Below are positions 41,434-51,185 of a stretch of DNA of 51,185 nt, in pieces. The position numbers and the translations under genes were made by a program. The DNA is from Hortaea werneckii (taxonomy: Eukaryota; Ascomycota; Dothideomycetes; Mycosphaerellales; Teratosphaeriaceae). The notes beneath the pieces were generated by a model. It saw only the letters and a list, made by a program, of their open reading frames with translations, had not been told where the DNA came from and did no database searches. Where the stretch lies: positions 1-51,185 of the forward strand of contig JBAOKB010000053.1 of the NCBI GenBank assembly GCA_037044905.1. Reading direction: 5' to 3'. Each line of letters begins with the position of its first letter. Position 1 is the first letter of the stretch.

Positions 41434-43500
41434 CTAGTACAGCGGCTGCTTCACGTCCTGGACGCCCCTCTTAATCACATCTTCGAGGCGCCATCTCGGT
41501 GGAGTGAATGCCGGCTGGTTGCCTGTCTCCAGACATGACCTGACTTCGCCCTCCTTTTCGTTCAACATGCCGTCGTGGAGAGCCTCTTGCCCACCAGCGA
41601 CGCCAGAGCTGAACTTCAATTGCAGAACGTCACCTGCCTGATCGCACGCTGCGAGCAAGCGGTCCAGATCGTCCTTGGTATGTGCTGCTGAGACACAGAA
41701 TCGGACACGGGATGTTAGGAGCGGGGTAGCGGGATAGCCGACAACGACGACAGCGATCTTTCGCTTCAACATTTCGTGTGAGAAAGCCGGGATTTTGGCG
41801 GGATGGTAGAGGAGCAGCGGAACGATCGGTGAGTCGTCGTGGCCGTAGACAATGAATCCCAGTCTCTTGAGTCCCAAACGCAGATACCGAGAGTTGAACG
41901 CAATGCGCTGCAGTCGTTCCTCACCTTGGCCAGGCGCAATATCGCCTGCGATAATCTTGAGCGATGACTGGATCTGTGCGAGTACAGCTGGGGTCGGTGA
42001 TTCTCCGAAAATGGTACCTGCGTTCGTAACGCGGATCTTGTCAATGATCGCCTTCGATGAAGCGATATAACCGCCGTTGGCACCAAAGCTCTTCGTCAGA
42101 GTGCCCATCAAGATGTCGACCTCGCTTGGATCAATGCCGAAGTAATCGCAGACTCCACGTCCCCTAGGGCCGATAGCTCCAACCGAGTGTGCCTCGTCAA
42201 CGTAAAGGCCGAATTTGTACTTCCTCTTCAATGCAATCAAGCCGGGCAGGTTGACGAGCGTGCCCTCCATGGAGTACAAACCTTCCACAGCAACCAGGAT
42301 CTTTCTCCAAGGTCGATGTGTGCGTGGCTGGCCTTGGCTAATGCGCTCCCGAAGAAGACGCTCCAGATCGCTCATGTCGTTGTGCTTGAACATGTCGATG
42401 ACAGCCCCCGAGACTCGCGCGCCGAACCGGATGGATGCGTGGTTAAGCTGGTCAGAAATGAGAAGACAGCCCTTGCCGACTAGAGCCGGGAATGCGGTGC
42501 CATTGGTGACGAATCCCATACTGTACACGGTTGCTGCTGGCTTGCCGACAAACTCCGCAACCTGGCGCTCCACCTCCGTGTGCAAGTCGCTAGTGCCAAT
42601 GTCTGCGCGGGGAGAGCAGAAGGAAATACCGTACTTTTTGATGCTCGCTTCTGCTTGATCGGCACACTCGCCCTCTGATTGCGCAAATCCGAGGTAATTG
42701 TAAGAAGACATGTTGAGAGCCTGGGTTGTCGTACCGGTAAGCTTGAAGCTCAGGTTAAAGTTGTCGCTCATCCGGTCCAGAAGGGTGATGAAACGCCCAG
42801 GAACGCCGGTAACTGGTCGCCTGAAGCAGTCGTTGATTCTCAATTGCAATCGCCGAATGTAGAAGTTGTCGAAATCACTGTTCAAAGGCGCATATCCATC
42901 TCGCTCGCGCAGATGCGTATAATTACTCTGTTTGAACCTTTTCCCAAAGAAATCCCGCACATGCCCGAAGATGATTAGAATGAGGTATGAGATGTAGGTC
43001 GTGATCAGGTAATAATAAGGCGGCTCATCTTCGACGGGCTCCGGGAACTCGGTACCCACGAAGCGCGAAGAGTACAGGTGCTCTCTAGATCCAAGAGGGC
43101 CAAAAGCGGCATGCTGCTTGGCTATGCGCTTTGCCTCGGAGGGCGTGGGCGGCTTGAAGAGCGTGAGAGGCTTCTGCGCATCCTCCATCTTGCTCTTCTC
43201 CCCGGTCGCGGTGGTGAGGTTGATGGTGGGTAGACTCAAAGTCGGAATCTGCGGCGACGGTGGTCTGAATGTAGGAGCCTGCGGTGCTTCCAGCTTCGAA
43301 TGCTGCTGTGAAGGGATCTCTGCGACTTTCGGCTGCTTTGGCGAGCCCGTCCAGGGGACTGAGAAGCGCGGGAGCCGTCTCGGCTTGGGCGCAGGCGTTT
43401 CGGTGGTGGTTTCTATGCGGATGGGCTCCTTCTCTGAGTAGTATTCGGAAGAAGGGGTTGGCGCGGGCGAGGATGCGAACGGGTTGATTCGGATAGGCAT
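41434..43500 (-). CDS. LCB2: Serine palmitoyltransferase subunit 2
   Basis: An intronless frame encodes 688 residues. A membrane span lies at about 163-182 (YYLITTYISYLILIIFGHV). The alpha-oxoamine synthase fold of PLP-dependent fold-type I enzymes follows, with MSSYNYLGFA at 264-273, the cofactor-contacting DEAH at 435-438 and the Schiff-base lysine K470 in GTLTKSFGANGGYIA. The C-terminus (DVIKRGVQDVKQPLY) is typical. With Lcb1 in the ER membrane it condenses serine and palmitoyl-CoA to 3-ketosphinganine, the first step of sphingolipid synthesis; this subunit carries the catalytic lysine. The first 120 residues are a Pro/Ser/Thr-rich extension not found in the yeast enzyme, which is about 560 residues long. 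A later start cannot be excluded. Confidence 0.96.
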   Translation of the reverse strand: MPIRINPFASSPAPTPSSEYYSEKEPIRIETTTETPAPKPRRLPRFSVPWTGSPKQPKVAEIPSQQHSKLEAPQAPTFRPPSPQIPTLSLPTINLTTATGEKSKMEDAQKPLTLFKPPTPSEAKRIAKQHAAFGPLGSREHLYSSRFVGTEFPEPVEDEPPYYYLITTYISYLILIIFGHVRDFFGKRFKQSNYTHLRERDGYAPLNSDFDNFYIRRLQLRINDCFRRPVTGVPGRFITLLDRMSDNFNLSFKLTGTTTQALNMSSYNYLGFAQSEGECADQAEASIKKYGISFCSPRADIGTSDLHTEVERQVAEFVGKPAATVYSMGFVTNGTAFPALVGKGCLLISDQLNHASIRFGARVSGAVIDMFKHNDMSDLERLLRERISQGQPRTHRPWRKILVAVEGLYSMEGTLVNLPGLIALKRKYKFGLYVDEAHSVGAIGPRGRGVCDYFGIDPSEVDILMGTLTKSFGANGGYIASSKAIIDKIRVTNAGTIFGESPTPAVLAQIQSSLKIIAGDIAPGQGEERLQRIAFNSRYLRLGLKRLGFIVYGHDDSPIVPLLLYHPAKIPAFSHEMLKRKIAVVVVGYPATPLLTSRVRFCVSAAHTKDDLDRLLAACDQAGDVLQLKFSSGVAGGQEALHDGMLNEKEGEVRSCLETGNQPAFTPPRWRLEDVIKRGVQDVKQPLY

Positions 43501-45480
43501 GATGCTGGTAGGGCCAATTACTATTAGCGGCTGCTTTGGGTGTACTCTGTAGTAGTCAAGATATTATGGTGAAGCCTAAACTGCCCCCTGATGCTAGCGA
43601 CGAACGTCAAGGAACGAATGCCCAGCTTAGCACGGTAGCGCAGTGGGCGCGTGCAGTAGGGAGCGTGAAGGGGTAAGAAAAGAGTGTTCAAGTCGAGGGT
43701 AAGAGCGGATGGCCGGATGTTGTGAGTGCGTGTGTGTGTGTGTGGAAAGTTTGGCTGGGAGGCGAGGCGTTTGGGCAATCGGTGACGATTGTTTCCGCTT
43801 CGACCGGAGCGTGCGGACCTGTCAGCAGCCGAGAGCGCCGAGACCTCTGCGCCGCGGAAGTTCCAGCCTTTCAGGGTGTGTGGATGATGATGATGATGAT
43901 GTTTTTCTGTTGATGTGTACGAGCCCAGAGCAGCGCTGTTTACGGCTGTACGAGGCCGATGATTATGATTATTGCAGCCTGCAGGTACATGTACTGGTGC
44001 AACGCTCCCTTCATCACTGCATGTGGCTGCCAAGCTGTGCTGTGCTGTGTTGTGCTGTGCAGGGCTGTGCTGTGCAGTGCTGGGAAGCGAAAGCGAGTGC
44101 GTCTCACCTACTACTGCGACATTTCCTGCAGCTCCTGTTGTCAAGAGAAATAGCCGCGCCGAAGCTTCTCAATTCCTCCTTCTCTTCCAGCGACTCGGTG
44201 GCGTCTGCGACACGTCTGCTTGCCCTGCGCTGTTGCGACGACTTCGTTCCTCGTGCTGCTGCTGCTGCTGGAGCCAATGGGAGAACCTCGGTCAGGGATC
44301 GGCTTGGGGTCCGGTAGGAAGCGCGCTCGAAAGGGTTGGCGATGGCGATTGTCGCTGGTATCTTGCCGCAGTATCGTCTGGTCGAAAGGGAAAATGCGCA
44401 AAGAAGCCCACGACACCGAGGGTAACCTGTAGAAAGGCAAAGTCTTGAGAAAGAAGCCTTCAGCGGACTGCCGACCGTTTTCAAGCTGTCGCCTTAGCCA
44501 AGCGAGATGCTAATTTCCGCAATATGGGCGCCCAACAGGGGCTGACCTCTCGCTATGGCCAATGCGGTATCCAGGGCTGCTAGGCCTGGTCGACAAGCCC
44601 GGTCCGCGTCCCATGCTAAACCTTGCTACAGTAGTACAGATTGGTCCGATCGTATTTCACAGGGCACCCAAGGCCGCTCTGCCCGTGGTTTCATGTTTGA
44701 CAAATTGGACAAATCCTTGATTCCCAAGAGAACATAACAAAGCGTTGGCCGTGAGCTTTGGCTCTGGCCAGGAGATCATGTCAACATATTTGGTTGGCTC
44801 TTTTGAAAGCGTGTCACACCTTTCGATTGGAATCGTCATTCGTTCATTCGTATATTCAATGAAATACTACCCTAATCGTAACCCGGGCTGCTTCCCTCGA
44901 CATTTCGGGTGCGCTGGAAGCAATGGAGGGTATAGTCACTCTTCCAAACTACCTACGTCTGTCAAGTTTCGAAACATCTGGGGTTTGCCGAGTATGTGGA
45001 GCGCTGCGAACATATTCACGTTCGACTTTATTGAGTGGGCAGCAGATATCCTAGAGCTGAGGAGAATGCAGAGACACTCACCGTTGAGCTATTGCAGCTA
45101 CAGATGAAAAAAACTTCTTGACTACCGCTGTTTCTCGACATAAAAGACACTATAATACTTGCTTTGACCGTACCGCAAGTGTGCATCCCTGCCCTTCAAC
45201 GCAAGCGCTCACCCGCGCGTAGCTATGCTGCCTTTGGCCCAGTGCCAACAATGAAAAACTCCTCTAGCGCCTTCTGTGAATGCAATTCGTGCTTCAGCGT
45301 ACATGCCATCGCTTCAGTCATCATCTCTAGGTGGATTCTCGAACGCTGTAGCCTGGCCTAGCATCTAGCAGGTCCCGGCTACGCGAACTTTCTCAACAGC
45401 GCGCTGCGCCGTTTGGAGTTGGGAAGGTGCAAGTATGATACCACTCCCTCGCGTGGTTGCTGAACTTAGACTTATATGTC
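43501..45480. other. Intergenic region with simple repeats
   Basis: About 2 kb upstream of LCB2 and downstream of the GTPase gene. Near LCB2 it holds (GT)n at about 43728-43743, (GAT)n at about 43882-43901 and a TGCTGTG-type tract at 44034-44082. These create spurious open frames on both strands. No gene is supported. Confidence 0.5.
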
Positions 45481-46498
45481 CTAGCCGACGGACTGGTAGA
45501 GCAGCAAAGGCTCGCCCACGTTCTCAATTTCGGGTATCGTGCAACGCAGGTCGAATGCTTTTGCTAGAACAATCTTGAAAATCTGTCCGATTTTGTCAGC
45601 CTCTTGAAACAGCGACGTAAATGGTTAATGGGGTCTGACCTTCTGCACATTGATGCTGTGACTGGTACTCGAAAATATCAGGCTTGCCTTCATAGCCTTT
45701 GCAAAGCGCTTAGCCTGCATACTGATCTCCTCCTGCTCCTCTCGTGGGAAGTTGACGAAGTGGTCGTACTTTGTCCCAACAAGGAAAGGAATCGCTGTCT
45801 TGTTGAAGCCTCGCCCTTGCCGGTACCATTCTTTGATGCTGTTGAGCGTGCTTTTCCGCGTCAGGTCAAACATAAACAGGATGGCCACAGCATCGTTGCA
45901 GACTAGCGGAAGCATGTTGACGAACTCGCGCTGCCCGCCCAGATCCCAAATGGAGAAGGTGATTTCCGTGTTACGGATGCTTATCGTCTTTTCCATGAAG
46001 TTCACGCCTAGTTCAAGTGTCAACAATCAATGTTCAGCAGTCCCGTATCAATATGACCTTACCGAGCGTTTGGATGTAGTCTTCGTCCCAACTACCCTCC
46101 ACGTACTTCACCATCAAGCTAGTTTTCCCAATCTGCGCATCACCCACCATGCCTACTTTGATCACGACGCTGCTATTCTTTTGCGCCTGCTGCCGTTGGT
46201 CGCTTCCATACTGCCCTTGTGACTGTGTACTGGGCGGCCTGCTAAGCCCGTTCCCATTCTGTAGATGATCTGGCGTATTGGCTTCTGAGTGCGAGTAGGG
46301 CCGTGTGAACCCGGTATCTGAGTAGCTCGTCTGCGGGCGTTCTTGGTATGCTGTCGAGGGCTGAGAGCCGAAGCTCGGGTTCTGTTGTTGGAGATTCGAA
46401 GCGGTGATGGTGTGCATGGAGGCATCGTCGATGGGCGTATGTCCTGGTGGGTTGGCGCTGCCCCCATTCGCTTGCTGCTCGCTGCTGCTCGGGTCCAT
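45481..46498 (-). CDS. spg1: Septation-initiation small GTPase, Spg1/Tem1 family
   Basis: Three exons on the minus strand, 46498-46063, 46007-45640 and 45582-45481, encode 301 residues. Introns are 55 and 57 nt; the second uses a GTCAGA donor with a GGCTGACA branch point. The Ras-like fold begins at about residue 112: P-loop GDAQIGKTS (119-127), switch I region ending YIQTLGVNFME, WDLGGQ (166-171), and GTKYD (223-227) in place of the usual NKxD. GTKYD and the lack of a C-terminal prenylation box are signatures of Spg1/Tem1. The C-terminus (ENVGEPLLLYQSVG) also fits. It acts at the spindle pole body to start the septation-initiation network. The first 110 residues are a Gln/Ser/Pro-rich extension absent from yeast Tem1. 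Divergent from RRB1. Confidence 0.93.
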
Positions 46499-47383
46499 AC
46501 TGCAGGCGAGTGTAGCAGAAGAAGCTTACTGACTACTGTATAGCCGCAGGGCAGCCAATGGCGGGATTGAAGCAACGGGGGTAAGTGGCAGCTATGTCTC
46601 CGCTTTCGTAGCTAGTCGTGTGCGTTCTGACTCGTCTTCTCCGCGCTGCTGCAGGTACGGGAGGTTGACGGCTTGTTGGGTCGCCCAGCGAGGCGGAGCA
46701 GTGTGACAGCGATGGGGACGGTGTCGGTGACGGCGTCGCCAGGGTGTTGTTGCGCTGCTGTGCCTGAGGCGCGTAACTTGGGAGTGTCGGGTGGTCCTGT
46801 CAGGCAGGTAGGTAGTGGATGTGCTGGGCTGCAAGTTAAGGTTGCTGCGTGCCAATGACGCTGCGGGTGTGTCTCGAAGCGCCTGGGCTCCGCTGTTCGG
46901 CAGTCTTCAGTATGAGCACAACCAGCAGATGGATCTGTCACACCGGCCCCGTGCCAACTATTCCGGGAGGGGATTATTTACACCTCAGTCACGGGCTGAG
47001 GGAGGGGTTGAGGATGTCGGTCAAGGTGGAGTCCGCCGTGTGTTGCCGCGATAATAGTGGTAGCAATATGACCGTCGTGCCAACGGCGACCAATTGGAGT
47101 TGCAAGCTCGCGTTTCTGGCATCTGGCACCCCTGCAACTTGCCCAACATGCAAGGCGGCACGGCTCGCCCGATCGTGTCTGTGCGTATCGATTATGCAGC
47201 CCGCATTGCTAGTGCCAGCCGAGCCAGCCCGAAGCTCAAAATTTAGCGATGAGATTGAGGGTAAATCATTGCCTGGGTAGACTAGAGAAAGGCTGTACAC
47301 ACTCAGCGCCAATTATTACCAGTAGAGAAAACAGAGCGCTTGGGAGACTTTCACCGTCGCATCTCCGCATTGGAATAGTCAAC
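46499..47383. promoter_or_regulatory. Bidirectional promoter region, Spg1 GTPase / RRB1
   Basis: 885 bases lie between divergent start codons. The frame of RRB1 is open upstream to about 47249 with earlier in-frame start codons, but the AUG at 47384 in the context AACATGGCG fits the conserved N-terminus better. No gene seen. Confidence 0.5.
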
Positions 47384-48868
47384 ATGGCGAAGCGCGCGGC
47401 TGAAGATGACGAGCAATCGCCTCAGGCCTTGAAGGCGGGCGAAAGACCTATGGCAGATGAGGGGGTACCAGAAGGCCAGGAGTTTGAGGACGAGTACGAG
47501 GACGAGTTCGAGAGCGAGGACGAGATCTTCGAAGCAGGTGTGGATGGCCGACCAGACGAAGAGCGGGAAGCCGACGAGAGGGCAGCAGGAGCCATGGAGG
47601 TGGACCAGGAGACATTTATACCAGGACGGCACAAATTAGACGCTGGTCAGACACTTTCTCCCGACTTGTCAACTTACGAGATGCTGCATACGCTAGAGTC
47701 GACGTGGCCATGCCTGTCCTTTGACGTAATCAAGGATAACCTGGGAGACAACCGGAGGACATATCCCGCTACTGTCTATGCGGTGGGAGGCACCCAGGCG
47801 GCGCAGGGTCGCGAGCGGGAGAATCAGCTCATGGTCATGAAGATGTCGGGTCTGTCGCGGAATGATCAGGCAGGTAATATCGATTCCGACGAGGAAGAGG
47901 ATGATGACGAGGAAACGGCCGATCCCATTTTGGAGAACAAGAGCATCCCGCTTACGTCCACCACAAATCGCGTGCGTGCGCATCAGACACCCCAAGCAAG
48001 CGCATCAACTCCGCCCACGACTCTCACTGCCTCCATGCAGGAGTCAGGAGATGTTCTCATCCACGACATCACCCACCACCTTCAAGCTTTCGACACGCCA
48101 GGCTATCAGATCCCAGCTTCCGCTACAAAGCCACTCAGCACTATTCGGGCGCACAAGAAGAATGAAGGCTATGCACTCGATTGGTCGCCTTTAGTCCCGG
48201 CTGGGAAGCTGCTCACTGGTGACTGCACCGGCTCTATTTTTGCCACAACCAGGACGGAAGGCGGCGGCTTCGTCACCGACACCAATGCCTACACAGGTCA
48301 CACTGGAAGCGTGGAAGAGCTGCAGTGGTCTCCAAACGAGCGCAACGTATTCGCTTCGGCGTCGTCAGATGGCACTGTCAAGATCTGGGATGCCCGGTCG
48401 AAGAGTCGCAAACACGCCATTTCCGTGCAGGTATCGAACACTGACGCCAATGTTCTCAGCTGGTCGCGTCAAACGCCGCACCTTCTCGCCTCAGGGCACG
48501 ATGACGGAAGCTGGTCGGTCTGGGATCTCCGACAATGGAAGTCACCGGATACTGCCGCCCAATCCAAGCCCGTGGCCAACTTCAATTTCCACAAGGAGCA
48601 GATTACATCGCTCGAATGGCATCCAACTGACGACTCAATCGTCTCCGTCTGCTCTGGCGACAACACACTGACTCTCTGGGATCTTGCTGTGGAGCTGGAT
48701 GACGAAGAGAGCAAATATACTGCTGATGTCAAGGATGTGCCACCCCAGTTGCTGTTCGTCCACTACATGGAGCAGGTGAAGGAGAACCACTGGCATCCAC
48801 AGATCCCGGGTGCAATCATGGCCACAGGAGGAAGCGGATTCGGCGTCTTCAAGACTATTAGTGTGTAG
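47384..48868 (+). CDS. RRB1: Ribosome assembly WD40 protein Rrb1 (GRWD1 family)
   Basis: An intronless frame encodes 494 residues from MAKRAAEDDE. An acidic N-terminal region (DEYEDEFESEDEIFEAG) precedes the CAF1C/H4-binding-like segment typical of this family (LSPDLSTYEMLHTLESTWPC followed by LSFDVIKDNLG). Another acidic loop (DSDEEEDDDEETADP) follows, then a WD40 propeller with clear blades: GHTGSVEELQWSPNERNVFA, SSDGTVKIWDARSK, SGHDDGSWSVWDLRQW, and HKEQITSLEWHPTDDSIVS with GDNTLTLWDL. The C-terminus (QVKENHWHPQIPGAIMATGG) is nearly invariant in Rrb1/GRWD1. The protein is the nuclear/nucleolar chaperone of ribosomal protein L3 in 60S subunit assembly. It converges on the next gene with only 70 bases between stop codons. 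Confidence 0.95.
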   Translation: MAKRAAEDDEQSPQALKAGERPMADEGVPEGQEFEDEYEDEFESEDEIFEAGVDGRPDEEREADERAAGAMEVDQETFIPGRHKLDAGQTLSPDLSTYEMLHTLESTWPCLSFDVIKDNLGDNRRTYPATVYAVGGTQAAQGRERENQLMVMKMSGLSRNDQAGNIDSDEEEDDDEETADPILENKSIPLTSTTNRVRAHQTPQASASTPPTTLTASMQESGDVLIHDITHHLQAFDTPGYQIPASATKPLSTIRAHKKNEGYALDWSPLVPAGKLLTGDCTGSIFATTRTEGGGFVTDTNAYTGHTGSVEELQWSPNERNVFASASSDGTVKIWDARSKSRKHAISVQVSNTDANVLSWSRQTPHLLASGHDDGSWSVWDLRQWKSPDTAAQSKPVANFNFHKEQITSLEWHPTDDSIVSVCSGDNTLTLWDLAVELDDEESKYTADVKDVPPQLLFVHYMEQVKENHWHPQIPGAIMATGGSGFGVFKTISV

Positions 48869-48938
48869 AAAGCATTTTCTTTTTCAGCGGCCAGTGGGAA
48901 AGCCTCGCTAGTAACGACTTAACCTCGTCAACTTCTTA

Positions 48939-50427
48939 TCATCCGGCAATTAGCCCTTTTTCTATAAACTTATCCCTCGACAGCTTAAGGATCTCGTTCG
49001 AGTATGCATCGCCAATAGTTCCGGCGATCTGGTCACTGTTTCCCTTGGGCACCCATTTCAGTGCTTCCGGCTGCTCCGCAAATGTCTGGAGCTTCACGAA
49101 CGACACTCGCTGCTTCCTCTTTTGCATCTTCAACGGCCTCGTCGCTGGCTGCGGCGGTAGTGTCGTTATGGGCCGTCAACAAGGGTTTGCAAGCTTCGCG
49201 TAACTGACGACGCGTGACTTCCACCCGGCGCAATCCAACCAAAGTGCCCAGAAAGCCAACCTTTTCACGGTTAGCATCTTCCACTACTCGCCGTTCGCGA
49301 AGTGTCAAGGCGGTTGGGACTCCCAGTCCAGGCTTTCCAGGGTTGATCTTTCCCCCTGCCAGCCACCATATCGCTGGATGAGGGCGGTGGTCGTCCTTCA
49401 GAGGCTTTACCCTTCTCCCGAGGTCCAAGAGGTTGAAAGTCGTTCCGCTCGTCTCTGTTCCACCGCCACCACGGAGACATGAACTGTCCCGTGAGATTTC
49501 GATGTCATGCCGTATTACTATCTCGCCCGCTGGCGGTGTCGCGTCATGAAGCGCATTTCGTGGCGGCGGCGGCCGCTGCGATGCTTCAGCGAAAGTCACC
49601 GCACGCAAAGGTCCTTGACAGATTCTCAACCGCGCTGTGCCCTCCTTCTGAAATGCTTCTGGCGATACGAATCGATTAGGCTGCTGGCAAAAGATCTCGA
49701 AATGACTGTGGAGCGCTTTACTTAGCATGTTCCGCTGCTCTTTGGTGAGCAAACGGTCCAGATCTCGACAGAGTATCTCCTTGTCATGAATGCTGTAATG
49801 CCTGGTCAACGCCTGGATAGCTTGCAGAGCTGCGCTCGAGTCCTCATCCGGCATGAAAAGTCTTGCTGGCTCTGACGTGTGAGAGTCTTGGAAGCGGCCT
49901 TCACTACTGACGACATGGATATGCTGCAGTATGCGTTTTTCCACCGGGGTCAGGAATGATTTCTCTACCTCGAACGAGAAGGCTTGGAGAAGACCAGAGA
50001 TACCAAAGATGCTGTGACGCTTCTTTACGTTCGTCTCAGGGGTCGTGTCGGGTTCCGGTCGGTCTTCCGCAGCTTGCGGTCGGGACACTGGGAAAGCCGC
50101 TGCAGTCCTGAGTTCTGGCCTGCGTTCAGAGCTGGAGAAAGGTTCCGAGAGAGATTTGTGCGGTGTTGGTGACCGCGGCCTTTTCTGCAGTCTCTTGTTC
50201 CGGCCCTTGAAAACGGTCGATGAGCGGTGAAATGCTTTCCGCCATGTTCTTGAGGGCGCTTCGATCGTTTGAGCAGGGGAGCACTGCCTTTTCATCCGCT
50301 GCCAAAGTGTGTGGCGTCGTCGAGGAGGCGCTGATGCTGTGGGAGGCGCAGGGTCAGATAAGGAATTGAAGCATCGTGTCGTGGTCGCCCCTGAAGCTGG
50401 ACTCATTGATTGTCGTTCCCTGAACAT
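48939..50427 (-). CDS. Unrecognised fungal protein, C-terminus in a shifted frame
   Basis: From the AUG at 50427 a frame of 464 codons runs to a stop at 49033. It has a basic Ser/Pro-rich N-terminus, a helical region (KSFLTPVEKRILQHIHVVSS, LCRDLDRLLTKEQRNMLSKA), a Gly/Pro-rich middle and a segment LTLRERRVVEDANREKVGFL then GTLVGLRRVEVTRRQLREAC. The last 30 residues of this frame are low-complexity. In the frame shifted by one base, the same strand encodes a compact, coding-looking tail (ALKWVPKGNSDQIAGTIGDA, then YSNEILKLSRDKFIEKGLIA) ending at 48939. I therefore annotate the gene to 48939 with one extra base or an unusual splice between about 49178 and 49120; correcting by one base gives 495 residues. 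I do not recognise a family or function. Confidence 0.6.
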
Positions 50428-50838
50428 TTAAATTTCCACACTGTTCTACGTGCTCGAATGAAGATGGGTAGTTGCAAGTACACTCTTCTAAGTTTGATGC
50501 CGATGTAGACATATTGTCGCGCGAACCAAACTCTCGCAAAACAGCAACGGCACTCGTGTCACGCACGCGTACTGTTCACTGAAATGTATTGGCCACGAGA
50601 ATTGCTATCTGACGAGAAGCGCGTGACCGATCATGCTGCCAACGCATTCGAGAGTGGAGGGGGGCGCAGAAAGCAATGCTCATGAGAGAGAAACAAACGA
50701 GTGCTCCATACAATACAATCTGTACGCTAATATCGAAGGTCTTCTAGTTCTCGTCGCTCGAACGCAAAACACCCGAAAATGTATACAATCTCAACGCCAA
50801 AGGTCGTACGCTTCATACGTCGTCGTAAGTGCCGCTAA
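50428..50838. other. Short intergenic region
   Basis: 411 bases between the start of the previous minus-strand gene and the stop of the partial gene at the right edge. No feature is recognised. Confidence 0.45.
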
Positions 50839-51185
50839 TCAGTCGCCTCCAACCGCTTCGACAATCGCCTGGACCGGATGCGGGAATCTGGTCTTATCGT
50901 CTGCCACTTTTCGCTTGAACAGACCGATTTCCTGCAGTAGCTGGTCGACATCCTGCTGCCACGCCTCGTGCTCAAAATGACCTCCGCCACTGTCATCGCC
51001 AGGCACGGAGTAGACATCGTCGACGCCACTGTCGCTACCTTCGTACATCTCTGAGTTCTCTTCATCCTCGTCGCCTGCCAGCTCTGGAGGAAGCTTGATC
51101 GGATTCTTCAATTCACCGACTGCGAGGGCTAGGTGACGGCGCAAGGCTTCAATCTCCATTTGAAGTGCCGAGTTCTGTGGCCGCA
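50839..51185 (-). CDS. C-terminal part of an unrecognised coiled-coil protein (runs off the right edge)
   Basis: The minus-strand frame is open from the window edge (first complete codon at 51183) to a stop at 50839, giving about 114 residues with no start codon required, so the 5' part lies outside. The first 25 residues have heptad-like hydrophobics (LQMEIEALRRHLALAVGEL), suggesting the end of a coiled coil. Then comes an acidic Ser/Gly-rich linker (GDEDEENSEMYEGSDSGVDD) and a final helical stretch (WQQDVDQLLQEIGLFKRKVA). No family recognised. Confidence 0.6.
   Translation of the reverse strand, partial: RPQNSALQMEIEALRRHLALAVGELKNPIKLPPELAGDEDEENSEMYEGSDSGVDDVYSVPGDDSGGGHFEHEAWQQDVDQLLQEIGLFKRKVADDKTRFPHPVQAIVEAVGGD

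Noticed and set aside
43524..44317. Overlapping 202- to 206-codon frames on both strands upstream of LCB2
   Set aside because: They arise from GT, GAT and TGCTGTG simple repeats; no conserved motif or plausible splice structure.
1..51185. CRISPR array, rRNA, prophage or secondary-metabolite cluster
   Set aside because: No regularly spaced repeats, no rRNA signatures, no viral or backbone synthase domains were seen in any frame.

Overview
The window is nuclear DNA of a filamentous ascomycete (Pezizomycotina), most likely a Dothideomycete. It carries spliced genes with short introns (about 50-230 nt, GTRNGT donors, CTAAC/CTGAC-like branch points), a Spg1/Tem1-type septation GTPase, an FHA-RING ligase of the Dma type, a C2H2 plus fungal-specific transcription factor, a tigA/Erp38-type disulfide isomerase and two short '2EXR/F-box-like' proteins typical of plant-associated ascomycetes. 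There is no rRNA, convincing tRNA, CRISPR, prophage or plasmid feature. The class-level assignment is inference.

Layout, left to right. 0.6-1.7 kb (+): a mitochondrial Glu-rich membrane protein. 2.5-3.4 kb (-): a Tim17-fold membrane protein, divergent from the eIF4B gene at 3.8-5.7 kb (+). 6.9-7.8 kb (-): a 2EXR-like protein whose upstream region holds tandem repeats with CACGTG boxes. 9.3-11.1 kb (-): a disordered conserved protein. 11.1-17.7 kb is gene-poor: it holds an eEF2 relic, a tandem hairpin repeat, microsatellites and one F-box-like gene (15.1-16.1 kb). 17.7-19.0 kb (+): ER disulfide isomerase, convergent with the FHA-RING ligase (20.0-22.3 kb, -), which is divergent from MPP-alpha (23.2-25.0 kb, +). 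MPP-alpha converges on a RasGEF with SH3 and WW-like domains (26.7-30.5 kb, -). A 3.4 kb gene-poor gap precedes a C2H2 transcription factor (33.8-36.5 kb, +). Then come a proline-rich protein with a frame problem (37.2-39.1 kb, -), serine palmitoyltransferase subunit 2 (41.4-43.5 kb, -) with a small membrane ORF just downstream, the Spg1/Tem1 GTPase (45.5-46.5 kb, -) divergent from the ribosome-assembly WD40 protein Rrb1 (47.4-48.9 kb, +), an unrecognised protein with a frame break (48.9-50.4 kb, -), and the 3' end of a gene running off the right edge.

The genes are ordinary housekeeping and regulatory loci and do not form a biosynthetic cluster. Loose functional links are septation and mitotic exit (FHA-RING ligase, Spg1 GTPase, RasGEF), mitochondrial import and processing (MPP-alpha, Tim17-like protein, Glu-rich protein) and translation and ribosome assembly (eIF4B, Rrb1, eEF2 relic). 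I did not find a convincing new multi-gene system. The best leads are the eEF2 relic beside a hairpin repeat with one compensatory change, the small transmembrane ORF 23 nt behind LCB2, and two genes whose conserved-looking reading continues in a shifted frame.
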